Of a DNA stretch of 64,000 bases, positions 50,501 through 61,049 are shown piece by piece (within the stretch, counting starts at the first letter, position 1; each line of letters begins with the position of its first letter). The DNA is from Benincasa hispida. Its lineage: Eukaryota > Streptophyta > Magnoliopsida > Cucurbitales > Cucurbitaceae. Where the stretch lies: NCBI RefSeq assembly GCF_009727055.1, contig NC_052359.1, positions 60,538,908-60,602,907 on the forward strand, read 5' to 3'. The translations under genes were made by a program, and so were the position numbers. The notes under the pieces are model-generated. The model saw nothing but the letters and a program-made list of their open reading frames with translations, made no database searches and had not been told where the DNA came from.

Positions 50501-53500
50501 GATTTATTGTCATAAACAAAAACTAAAAATCAAATTGTTACTAAATAGTATCATAGAGATTAAATTTAGAATATATACAAAATTTAAAATCTATTTGAAA
50601 TGAATTAAAACTTTTTAGTTCAACAACATGCAAAAATGTGTGATACAAACTTTTTTTATTTTTTTTGTCTACCTTACATTGCGTTAACAACCAAAATGAT
50701 ATAAAATGAAACCGTGATGTTTGTTGTGGCAAGGTGACGGTTGCTGGGTACACAGCAGGGCAGCGTGCCAAGCACGTGCCTCGAGGAAAGTTGGTGGCCG
50801 GAGCTTCGATTTTGACCGGAACTTCAGTGACTATGGTGATGCTTGTGGTGTTGGGGGTCTTCCCTCTCACTCCAAGATACATAATCCCCGTCGCCGGAAT
50901 GATGGTCGGAAACTCCATGACAGTCACCGGAGTCACCATGAAAAGACTCCGAGATGATATCAGAACTCAATTCAGCCTTGTAATTTCTCTCTCCCTGTTA
51001 GTTATCTCGCTTTAATTAACTTTTCAATTTTTTATTTTGTGAAAATTGATGAATCGATGAAGTCTTTATACATTAAAAAAAAATTAAAAAAAAATGAAGT
51101 TGCGTGGTTAATTTTTGAAATTAAAATAAAGATAAGGAACAAAATAATTGTTTTTCTTAAAAGTTCATTAACTAAATAAGATATTTTCGAGGTAATTATC
51201 GATTTTGATCCAAAAACTTTTTTTCATTCAAAAGTAACCTTATCTTTAAATTCTACTTTTCTTAACTATTTTTCCAACGGTTCAGACTTTAAATGGAGGA
51301 TCCACCACGTAAAAAGATAATTTTACCCTCAATAAATGATCATTTCAAAAAGTTAAATCGAATCTCTTTATCTTCTCATGGAAGTTAGGGTTTTCTATTC
51401 TTCTTTTCGTTGAGTTTTCTTCACCATTGTTGGACTATCTTCTCGCAAAGATTCCCCTACCCTTATAAAAAAAACCTCTTTTTTCGTCTTCCATTACTCC
51501 TTCGTCTGATTCGGATTTTGACAAAAGGTACCTTTTCCATTTTCTTTATTTCTAAATGTATCGATTTTATTGTTTATAGAGGGAGAGTTTGCATGATTTC
51601 TAGTAGGAATGTGTAGTGAAAATCCAAAACCCTTTTTTTTTTTTTTTATCATCTTTAAACTTTAACAAACTTAAAAGAACCTGTAAGATACATGGGGTAA
51701 GAGCTATATGTTGGTCTGGGTTTGATTTTATATTTTTTGGGTGTATTGAACTTCACGAGACAAATATCTCGTGAAGTTGTTGCGAATATTTGTCTCGTGA
51801 AGTATTCGCAACGGTGGGAGTTCGTAAAATGGTTCGAAAGCTCTCTGTCGTTTGTCTCATAATGTTGTAAGTTTGTCTCGTGAAGTAATTTTACGAGACA
51901 AACCGTAGAGAGTACAACTCAAGCTTTCTTATAAACTTCACGAGAGTTGTTTTTTGGTGATGACTCTCTAGCTTCTTTCTCGTGAAGTTCATCCTTTTTA
52001 AGGGTATTTTCTTTCATTAGGGATTTTAACATTGTACCATATTTTATGGCACGTATAGGTAATTATTATGGAGCCAAGGATTGAGCCAGCATGATACTTT
52101 AAGACTTCATTATCTTCGTCTTCTCATCTAGCTAAGACCTGTATGGTGATCCGGATGAAGTTAACGAGGGTCCAGTTAGACATGTTTAGGCAGACCATAT
52201 TCAGACCTATATTAGATAGTACCCTCTCCCTCAATGGACAATCGATACATCACCTACTTCTAAGGGAGGTCGTGGATGATAGATCGAATGTAATTTCTTT
52301 TAATCTGTCCCAGTCTAGGGTATCGTTCAGTAAGGATGAGTTTGACCTCGGACTATTATTAACGCCTCTTCTTTAGACCACCAAGCTTTCATATAACTAG
52401 TATTGACACCATATTCCTCCCGCATATACTGCGATATCCTTCGGCCTATACGTCTTACCAACATTCGTGAACTTGGACTTAACCAGATGAATGACTAACT
52501 TGCTTCTAGCTTGATGGTAGTCGTGATCCATTAATTGCTATGAACATATATGGACATCCTGATACCTTGTTATTTTGAACAACTCTGAATCCTTAAGCTT
52601 TCGAGTTTGAGTCCTCCAATGACAGACATCATGTCTACACTTAACAACCAATAGTGATTTCATGGATTTGTGTTCTATGTTCAAAATTCTGGCGTATAGC
52701 GAAAAAGGACAACACAAAGATCTCCATTTGAAAAATATATCTGCCCTACCTTAATATTGATGTCCTCGCTTTCAAACATCTGACCTGACACAATCATTTC
52801 CACTTCAAGACATGCACTCAAAGGTTCTGCATGAGTATTTTCCACGTACAAATTGGTATCTTTACATTGATGATTACTACACTCACCCTCCATTTGAACG
52901 TCCCTGTCATCATCTTCAGTCATCTCATCAGACTCATGGACTCATCATCCAATTCCTCTGGTAATTAGGATTGTATCAATAGCAGCGGAAGCACAAGGAT
53001 CATCTAAGCATTCAAATTCATTAATTTTGGTAAAATATAAAGCATGCTTTTGCAGAAAAAGTGAGTTTCAAGACATATCTCTTATAGAACTTCTTCAAAG
53101 CTCCATCTCTAGCTGCTATCTTCTCCATATCTTGTTGTAGATCACCTCAAGATCTTCTTCACTATTCTCTTGGTGCTCTAGATTGAGTTGTGGGACTCAA
53201 AACAAGCTCAATCAAAGGATGAAGGAGAAAAACTCATTGTTGCAACTTTGTTGAAGAACCTTTCTTCAAACCAGTTTTTCTCTCAAAACTCTTTAGATTG
53301 CATGCCCAATTTTCACTCCAATCTTTTCATTATATTGTAGATCAACATGCAAAGAGAAAAGCTGCATCTCATGCTTGGAAAAGACAAGGCAAATAACGCT
53401 TCATGTGTGAGCTACTTAGGTGATGGATAATGGAAAAATCTATTTTTCCATTTTGTGTTTTTGTTTTTCAATTTTTCAAATTTTATCTAAAAATCAAAAT

Positions 53501-56500
53501 TTGATTTTATAAATCTATTTTGATTTTAAAAAAATGAAAATTTAATTAAATTCATAAATTAATTATTAAATAAAACTTAATTAATTTAATATCAAATATT
53601 AAATTAATTTTAACACATCTCCATCTTTATATATTTAAATCATATTTAAATATATAAATTATCGTATTCCGTTTAATTCTAAAATTAAACATGTAATTAT
53701 ATCTCATATAATTACTAATTCCCTTAATTCTAATTTGAACGTTTCAAATTAACTTATCACGCTATTCTAGAGCTAGTCCGTTACGAGTTAGTAGGAGGAC
53801 CTCGCGGACCTACAGATCATGGGCTCCAACGATCCGAGATTAATTGGCTAAACTCATTAGACCAAATTAATCTCCATTCGTTAACTAATGGGTAATTCCA
53901 CTAAATCTCATAGTTGCACTCCCCTCACGGTAGATATATTATGTCCACATTATTTAACCATAATCAGCAAGTCAACCCTTCACAGGTTGTTCGTAATAAC
54001 GGTTGGGTCAAATATCTGTTTTACCCCCTGAGATTACGTCTTATTTCTCAAGTCCCTACTGATCCTCTAATGAACAACTGGTTTGTGATCCAATCACCAG
54101 ACCAAACTCTCTCAGCCCAGTGAGAGAGTGGAGCCCCTTGTTCAAGACCTGGATTCAGTACTTGAGATAACAACCTTTCTCCTATCCCTAAATCGGGTAG
54201 GTGTGAATTTTCGTGCACCCTATGTCCCCAGCTATCTATCCGGTCTTACCCCTGAAATGGGAGTCTTATTGAGCTGGTGCTGTTGAGCCAACCCTCAACT
54301 ATGCAAATCTAAGGGAAATCCCGAATAAAAAGAAGTTCATAGTTAGTTCAGGATTAAAATCGAGTTACTTAGGTCATTTAGGTGAAATAGTCAGTCTTAA
54401 ATAGTAAGCAGCGTTATAAAGTAAGAGTGACTTATTTCTTGGTCCTGATCTTATGCAAACTCATTGCATAGGATGCCCCCACTTCTCATGTCATAACATG
54501 TACGAATTAAGATCACATCGTATGTAGCACTTTACAACTCTTTGTAACAACTACAGAGTAGGCTACATCCAATGGTGTTACCAGAATAAGGTATTCAACC
54601 TCATTCATGTACCATAGATCATTTTGACTATTTACTCGAACCTGATCCACTCTTATGTCTCCACATAAAGTTCAAGTACTCATACAATAGTCATGGGTCT
54701 TAGTTTATTGGATTTAGACTTTCATACAATTTATGAGATCAATAACAAGTATATTGATAATAGAAAATATTTATCATTTTACAAACTGCAAGTTTTAGGA
54801 CATAAAACCCAACTGGTAGTCTGAATCGACTTCAATTATGTTCTCCTCTGGGTTCACGTTTCCCTCTCATACACCATGCTAAAAAACTCCTTCAACACAT
54901 ACATTTTCATCTTCAATCTCATTCTCATCACTTACATTATGCCTAAACCCCCCTATCTACACAACCAATATCATCCTCATTATATATTGAGGAGGATGGA
55001 CCATTATCCTTAGGATTATATGGATAAACAAAGAAACTGTCGTTGGATAGTTTATATGGGGAAACATTATTATCTAAGGGGATTAGTGATGTAGCATAGT
55101 TTAAAGGATAATTTTGTTTGAAGGAAGGTTGTGTAGGATAATAGGGGGTGGATATTCTTGGACTAAATTATATGGAAAGCTTGATTGGTATGAGCAACTG
55201 GGGTTTAAGTCGTTGTCATCATACCTGTTTGGATTTCGTTGATAAATAGATAGAGGGCCTACATACGTCCTCCCCATTTTTTTTAAAAAAAAAAAAAAAA
55301 AAAAAAACTTAAGTTCTTGATCATTTCATATTAAATACGTAGGAACCCCGGATCCAAAATTGTATAGACATCTTAGGGTGAGATCGTGGTTTTTTGGGTC
55401 AATCCCACTTAGATTATACAACTCCAATAAGAAGTTTTGAAAGAAAATGTCACATTTTACATCCAAACCCCCTAGATTACCGCCTGTATATTCTTGTTCA
55501 TCCTTATTCCAAATACCGCCATAGCAAACAAAGACACGAGACATTTTGCAAATAAAGATAAAACTTACTGGCTAGAAAAAAATGTATAAATAAATATTTA
55601 AAAAAAATAGAAGAAAGTTGACTTTACGAGAGAGTTGACCTGGTCAATTTCACGAGACGGCTCGATTAGTTCAGCTGCACGAGACAAAAATTGAACAAAA
55701 GAATTGTCTAGTAAAGTTGGACAAAGTCATCTTCACGCGAAAGGCAACTTCACGATGATAGAGTTGACAATCAACACATGTAATCTATTAGGATCCTAAG
55801 CACTCTAATTATATCAATTTTAGTGGATTAACATACAAGTTCATGATAATAACAGAAATAGGGTTTAAAGAATACAACCTTGAGTGAATACACTTGATTG
55901 CTCGAAATCTCCTTAAATTTCTTCTTCAATATTTGAAGTAGACCATCACAAGAGCTTTCTTCAAGTTAATTTGTATTTAAGTAATTTGAACATGCAAAAA
56001 GATTCAATGTGGAGATTGATACTCAATCATCCACTAATTAAGTGGAATAGGTGGAAGATTATGGAAAAAGTGGGAAAGCCACTTTCCATTTTAAATATTT
56101 TTTTTTAATTTAATTTCAATTTTTAGATAAAATCAAATCAAATTAAAAAAACTTAAATTCTGAATTTGAAATTTGAAATTCAAAATTATCTAAAATACTT
56201 TATTTTAAATAATTAATTAATTATATAAATTTAATTTAATAATTTAATAATTTAATATCAAATCTGTCTCTTATACACATCTAGATGTGTATAAGAGACA
56301 GCTCTAATGAACATAAATCATAGTCCTACTATGACTGAGTTTTCTCTTTCAAAGAGAAGTTGTGGCTACTATGTTCAAGCCCCGGAATCAGCCCTTCAAG
56401 GAGCAATCTCTCTACTTATCCCTGCTTCGGGAAAGGAGTGAATTCCATATTGTGGATTGAGTTCCAAGCTCCCATATCAGACAAGTCCCGAAAAAGGTAG

Positions 56501-59178
56501 GCATGTTGAGTTGGCAATCTGGCCACTCTCACCCATACTAATCAAAGGCTGTCTCTTATACACATCTAGATGTGTATAAGAGACAGGTATAGGACACCCC
56601 CGCTCCACGTCTCCACATGAATGGTCAGGATTAACCATCTGTAGTAGTTTACAATACTTGCAAACCTCTACAAAGCCTGTCTCTTATACACATCTAGATG
56701 TGTATAAGAGACAGTTAATATACACTGCACGATTGTTTAGCTCGCACCTACAGGATCGTTTAGTTCGCCCAGCCGTCGTTTAATAAATCTGTATTTACTT
56801 GACGACTTTCATGAGTTTCTTTTCGCCGGAAAGAGAACTCAAATTCTTTTCAAACTTTTGTGAAAACTTCTGTAAAAACTCTTTTTCAAAATAGGAAACC
56901 GATTTCCTTTTAAACTCACAGTTACCATGATCAATAACCACCCAAAAGGTATTAATTATCTAATAATTAATATTATTATAAACATAAATGATAACCAACT
57001 TATCATACTATATTTATAACCTATAGTCTTAATATTGCATCTCATGAAACATATAAACCATAGTTCTTTTTCTATTCCATGGTACTTAATGTAAATCTCA
57101 TTTACATTAATCCTCCACTAGATGTATCTCATACATCATACCGATTATATCACATATAATCAAAATACCTCTTGTCAATTTGAATTTCAAATCAACACTA
57201 AGAACTGATCCTTCAACATGAATCCAAGCTACCAAAGGGACCTCATAGACCTGTAAATCCGAAGCTCCAACAGTATGTGAATAACTGACTAAATTCTTTA
57301 GTCACGGGATCCACAATCCGTTAACTACCAGGCACTCACTAAAGACTGATAGTTGAACTCTCCTCACTACAGATATATTATGTGTCCATCTTAACCAATC
57401 AGCAATGCGACAACCCTTCACAGATCGTTCGTAAGTACAGTTGGGCCAATGACCGTTATGCCCCTGTAATTACATTTGTCTCTTGTACCACTGATCCCTC
57501 TAATGAACATAAATCATAGTCCTACTATGACTGAGTTTTCTCTTTCAAAGAGAAGTTGTGGCTACTATGTTCAAGCCCCGGAATCAGCCCTTAAGGGAGC
57601 AATCTCTCTACTTATCCCTGCTTCGGGAAAGGAGTGAATTCCATATTGTGGATTGAGTTCCAAGCTCCCATATCAGACAAGTCCCGAAAAAGGTAGGCAT
57701 GTTGAGTTGGCAATCTAGCCACTCTCATCCATACTAATCAAATGACCGTCCTCAAAGGCAAGAGTTCACAAAACACTCAGGATTAAGGCTGTCTCTTATA
57801 CACATCTAGATGTGTATAAGAGACAGCCCCCGCTCCACGTCTCCACATGAATGGTCAGGATTAACCATCTGTAGTAGTTTACAATACTTGCAAACCTCTA
57901 CAAAGGCTGTCTCTTATACACATCTAGATGTGTATAAGAGACAGCCTCTACAAAGCGGGCCGTATCCGTAGTGTCACCAGGATCAGATATCCCACTTAAT
58001 CCTTATACTATAGAATGATTTAGGTTATCACTTAAGACATGATCCACTTGTATATCACATATACATGTTTAAGTTCACATAAGATAACCAAGGAGTTTTG
58101 TTTATTGGATATGAGTAAATGTCAGAATTAAATAACACTTATTTTTACGACTTTCTTTTAAAAAAAAATTTTTGCTCTATTTTTACGACTTTCTGAAAAA
58201 AAAATAAAAAAATTACTTTTCAACATAATTGTCTCTTTTGGAACTCTCGAAAAGGAAAGAAGTTGTTCCTCTGAACTTGAGACTCTCTGAAAATAATTAT
58301 TCCTCTGAAGTTGGGACCCTCACCTCACGTAAAGCATTTCTATTATTGCAAACAAAATGTGAAACTGAAGATTGAAGTTTCCATTTTAAGATATATGAAT
58401 TAGGTAAGTTAGAATATTTAATATTCAAGACAATTGAATGATCATTTGTTGAGGGACTAAATTGTCTTTTTACGTGGTGAGTCCCTCCATTTAAAATCTG
58501 AAACGTTAGAAAAAGGGAAAAAAAAAGAAGTAGATATTAAAAATGAAGTTAGTTTTAAATGCAGAAAAAGTGTTTGGGTCAAAATCGACAATTTTACATA
58601 TTTTAAAAGCTTAAATGTTTAATAGCTAAAATGAAAATTTAAAAGTTGAAGGACTAAATCAGTTTAAAAAACTTTAAAAATGTTTCAAAATTTTCAGTTA
58701 TGTTTAATAAATTTATTTTTCGTTAACTCCAAATTAGTGAATCCATCTACAACATCCTAAAATACTATGGTTAATAACAAATACAACATTCTAAACTTAA
58801 CCGTTGAATCAAACAACGATTAACCCTAATTTTTTATTCATCTTCTCGACACATCTGATTCAGGTGGAAACCGCATTAGCTCTAGGAGCAACACCGCGAC
58901 AGGCGACGCACCAGCAAGTGAAGAGGGCGCTAGTGGTAGCACTGTCGCCGGTGGTGGACAATGCGAAGACGGTGGGGCTGATCTCGCTGCCGGGGGCGAT
59001 GACCGGACTGATAATGGGCGGAGCTTCACCGATCGAAGCCATTCAGCTGCAAATTGTGGTAATGAACTTTATGATCGGAGCTTCCACAGTCAGCAGCATC
59101 ATGTCCACATACCTATGTTGGCCTTCCTTCTTCACCGCCGCCTACCAGCTGGAAACCGCCGTCTTTTCCGCCGCCTGA
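47521..59178 (+). CDS. ALS3: ALS3/STAR2-type membrane protein (UPF0014 family), three exons
   Basis: Exons are 47521-47754, 50734-50979 and 58864-59178, for 264 aa, all phase 0 with GT-AG junctions. It is a hydrophobic protein with about seven membrane segments. Signature phrases include LEGEMIYAIFRAFLQLSVIG and FVLQFIFNQQN in exon 1; GYTAGQRAKHVPRGK, FPLTPRYIIPVAGMMVGN and MTVTGVTMKRLRDDI in exon 2; and ETALALGATPRQATHQQVKR, ISLPGAMTGLIMGGASPIEA and STYLCWPSFFTAAYQLET in exon 3. ALS3/STAR2 is the membrane subunit that pairs with the ATP-binding protein STAR1 in aluminium tolerance, and in Arabidopsis also affects root response to low phosphate; it is related to bacterial FetB. The coding frame is complete. 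Intron 1 is about 3.0 kb and intron 2 about 7.9 kb, the second inflated by nested transposons and an assembly artefact. Confidence 0.93.
47755..50733 (+). other. ALS3 intron 1
   Basis: AT-rich, starting GTAACC and ending GGCAAG. It contains a foldable GTGATATAAGTTATATCAC palindrome near 48512, long A/T runs, and at 50257-50548 a MITE related to one at 62755-63000. No gene is seen inside. Confidence 0.75.
50257..50548. mobile_element. MITE-like repeat (CCGTTTGGCAAC start), copy 1
   Basis: Starts CCGTTTGGCAACTATTTTGT and shares TTAAGTCTATTT, AATTCTTATAAT-ATTTA, AATTCAGAAAACAAA and AAGCTTTT blocks with 62755-63000 in order. It lies in ALS3 intron 1. Confidence 0.55.
51194..51348 (+). repeat. 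Left terminal inverted repeat of the MULE
   Basis: Pairs with 58434-58594; key shared blocks are TCGATTTTGA, AAATGGAGG, CACCACGTAAAAAGA and AAATGATCATT. Confidence 0.8.
51751..51990. repeat. Subterminal CTCGTGAAG hairpin cluster
   Basis: CTTCACGAGA and TCTCGTGAAG form a 26-bp palindrome at 51751-51776. TGCGAATA and TATTCGCA flank another TCTCGTGAAG at 51781-51810. Further CTCGTGAAG or CTTCACGAG copies follow to 51990. Related CACGAGAC and CTTCACG motifs lie at 55650-55760, near the other side of the element. Confidence 0.75.
52143..52376 (+). pseudogene. DUF1985-like fragment of a MULE-borne gene
   Basis: The frame encodes QLDMFRQTIFRPILDSTLSL, then QSIHHLLLREV and FSKDEF. The pattern 'FNGQ-HHLLLREV-(10-15)-SFxKxEFxL' resembles the DUF1985 domain found with Ulp1-like proteases in plant Mutator elements. 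No protease domain follows, so it is truncated. Assignment is by pattern memory and moderate. Confidence 0.5.
52681..52923 (-). pseudogene. MURA-like transposase fragment (start of Mutator DNA-binding domain)
   Basis: Encodes an acidic stretch followed by INIKVGQIYFSNGDL, which resembles the start of the MuDR N-terminal DNA-binding domain (xxVGQxFxSKxxL). The frame ends soon after, so most of the transposase is missing. A solo LTR (52964-54813) separates it from the more N-terminal relic at 55326-55544. Confidence 0.5.
52959..54818 (-). mobile_element. Solo copia LTR with 5-bp target duplication
   Basis: The LTR is about 1.85 kb (52964-54813), flanked by TGGTA at 52959-52963 and 54814-54818. 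It shares ordered blocks with the LTR at 6473-8256: CAGATCATGGGCTCCAACGA, ATAATCAGCAAGTCAACC, CTGATCCTCTAATGAACAAC, CTTACCCCTGAAATGGGAG and AAAGTTCAAGTACTCAT. The terminal dinucleotides have decayed from TG/CA. No internal region is present, so the rest was probably lost by LTR-LTR recombination. It interrupts the MULE transposase region. Confidence 0.82.
55326..55544 (-). pseudogene. MURA-like N-terminal fragment
   Basis: Encodes SRVFVCYGGIWNKDEQEYTG, then LYNLSGIDPKNHDLTLRCLY, which resembles the N-terminal PB1-like part of plant MULE transposases (YGGxW-xYxGG-xxGL, then LYxLxGID). The acidic sequence downstream on the minus strand carries stops. Confidence 0.55.
56264..56301. other. Nextera mate-pair junction adapter (copy 1)
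   Basis: Exact 38-bp palindrome: CTGTCTCTTATACACATCT followed at once by its reverse complement. Each half is the 19-bp Tn5 mosaic end; head to head they are the mate-pair circularisation junction. It is synthetic sequence, not plant DNA. Confidence 0.97.
56549..56586. other. Nextera mate-pair junction adapter (copy 2)
   Basis: Identical 38-bp palindrome. The segment between copies 1 and 2 nearly duplicates 57498-57745. Confidence 0.97.
56677..56714. other. Nextera mate-pair junction adapter (copy 3)
   Basis: Identical 38-bp palindrome. The 90-bp segment between copies 2 and 3 duplicates 57827-57906 plus about 10 bp. Confidence 0.97.
57789..57826. other. Nextera mate-pair junction adapter (copy 4)
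   Basis: Identical 38-bp palindrome. It replaces about 130 bp that the related LTRs have between CAGGATTAA and the CCACATGAATG block. Confidence 0.97.
57907..57944. other. Nextera mate-pair junction adapter (copy 5)
   Basis: Identical 38-bp palindrome, with CCTCTACAAAG present on both sides, as expected when two overlapping reads are joined through an untrimmed adapter. Confidence 0.97.
58434..58594 (-). repeat. Right terminal inverted repeat of the MULE
   Basis: Reverse complement of 51194-51348 with scattered substitutions; it ends 269 bp before ALS3 exon 3. Confidence 0.8.
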
Positions 59179-61049
59179 TTTCTTTTCCCTTTCTCAGTTC
59201 AGTTTTTACCCATCCAAGACGAAGAAGAGAATATATCATTCAAGCTTTGTGATTCCATTTCTTTTCTAATGTGTAGTTTTCTTTTTGGAGTTTTTAATGT
59301 AAATTGTAGGCTACTTTTGGTTTTTGTTCATAAACTTTTTAGTTTTATATTTTATTAGGGGGCTAAAGTTTTGATTTTGTTTGGTATTTTTTCAATTTTC
59401 TGAATTAGATCGCTATGCAATGAAAAGTTCTAACTTTTCACCAAAAATTTAAAAGTAGTTAAACAATTTACCCTCCATTATTATGTTAGTTAGCTTTGAA
59501 AAAAGACTTTACATGAACTTGGTTGTGGGTCAGATTTTGATTAATGTCCAAGACCAAAAGGACAGCGCCCATGGAGACCTTCGAAGACTACGTTGACATA
59601 AGATCTTCAAAACCTACGTTGACATGAGAAGAAAAGAAGTCCTTGAACAGTGAGTTAGATGTACGTTTCAACGATCATAGATGTGAGTAGTTAACTATTG
59701 CTTAAATTCTATCAAACACTTCACTTTACTAATTTAGGTATCAAAGTGTGTGAAACGATACCGAACCACTATGACATCTTGTACATGTTAACTTGGCTAG
59801 AAAGCAATCGCACAAGATCGACCTACAAGATTCACTCACCAACAAACTTAAACATAAAACCTATTTTTGAATATGCTAAATTGAAAACTCATGTTGACTT
59901 CACACAAGAACAAGATTTTTAAAATTTTTGATTTGTGAGAATTAACTTAAATTTGGTGTGAGCTTTGTTCACTTTGGACCCATCCTTTGGGTCTATTTGG
60001 ACCTTAGCCCAATTTCTGAGTGGACTTGGACCTATTTAAATTTTGGTCCTAATCCTATCCTATCTACTATAGAACAACTTGAGCTTTGAGTTGAATATAA
60101 TAGGTACAATTACAAATATAACAATCGAGACTAAAGTATTGGTAGTCATAGTACAATGCAAAAGAATTGACAGATATAAAAAATTTAGATCCAACTCTCG
60201 AAGTCTATTGACGATAAATTATATCGCTGATAGGAGTCTAGTTTACTACTTTATTTTGTTATATTTACAATCTTTTAAACATGTTGATACACTTGATTAT
60301 TAGCCCTCAAAATGCTACTCATTATAACTACCTAATATAACAATACAATAGTTCTAATGTTCGTCACCTTCAAATCATGGAATTATGTTAAATTGAAACA
60401 ACTATATCTATATATATAATTGTATTGGATGAAAAAACACAAGTTCCGATTAGGTTGGGTTGATCGAGTTTTTCGAGATTTTCTGAAGAAACATTTATAA
60501 ATGTTGAAAGATAATGTTACAACTTACACAATAGTGGACTATTTTCTGCATTTATTATAATTTAGCCAAATTTAAAATAATTGACTAATTTCTCATTATC
60601 AACAACACTAGAATAGGATATTTAACCCCAAAATACAAAAAAAAAAATGTAATTTGATTTTTTTTTTCCCTTTTTTTTATTGAACCATTATTTGAACTTC
60701 ACAATTTAACTTTTTCTTAGAAAAAAAATTATAGTGTAAAAAATCATAATGATCATGCATTCATCTTTGTAGGGGAAAAAATACTCAAATTAATCGCTCT
60801 CAAGATTCTCATTCCTCTCTGGCCTGATAAAAGCAGGAATGCTGAAACTTGAAATCCGCCGAACGAAACGAAAATCGTCACCAGAAATTTAAACAACTTC
60901 GAATCTTTCAATCCATGGCGAAGAAGACGACGGAGAACACAAACACGATAAACAATAACAAAAAAAGAATTGGAAAAAATCCATAATAAATGACTTCAAA
61001 TTAAAACATATCCAAACAGATTTCCGGCGATTTCCGGCGGCGGAGAAAC
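59179..61049. other. Intergenic region between ALS3 and the CAP gene
   Basis: 59179-59400 is the likely ALS3 3' untranslated region. A short imperfect tandem repeat (CTACGTTGACAT at 59590 and 59624) follows. The open frames at 59698-59922 and 60079-60303 lack family features. 60840-61049 is less AT-rich and is probably the 3' untranslated region of the CAP gene. Confidence 0.45.

Larger units (their letters stand above)
55781..58135 (-). mobile_element. Copia LTR region(s), chimeric in this assembly
   Basis: 55781-56263 matches the start of the LTR at 6497 onward (CTATTAGGATCCTAAGC, ATCAATTTTAGTGGATTA). After the first adapter the sequence switches to a second LTR type, related to the one at 26740-28556, with blocks in repeated and incomplete order. 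The right end at about 58135 stops short of a proper LTR terminus. The true structure cannot be read from this sequence because of the embedded adapters. Confidence 0.6.
51194..58594. mobile_element. Mutator-like element (MULE) in ALS3 intron 2, with nested insertions
   Basis: Terminal inverted repeats: 51194-51348 matches the reverse complement of 58434-58594 along almost its full length (AATTATCGATTTTGATCCAA against AATTGTCGATTTTGACCCAA, then AAATGGAGG, CACCACGTAAAAAGA and AAATGATCATT). Long arms of about 155-160 bp are typical of Mutator elements. Inside are MURA-like relics on the minus strand, a DUF1985-like relic on the plus strand, and clustered CTCGTGAAG motifs near both ends. Two copia insertions enlarge it. 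A possible 9-bp target duplication is AGATATTTT left and ACATATTTT right (one mismatch), but the exact ends are uncertain. Confidence 0.72.

Noticed and set aside
56264..57944. Native Tn5 or IS50 insertion, or a new palindromic satellite
   Set aside because: Only the 19-bp mosaic ends are present, joined head to head with no transposase, in exactly the form of the Nextera mate-pair junction.
59698..60303. Two plus-strand frames of 74 codons
   Set aside because: No motifs, AT-rich, no neighbours in frame; treated as chance.
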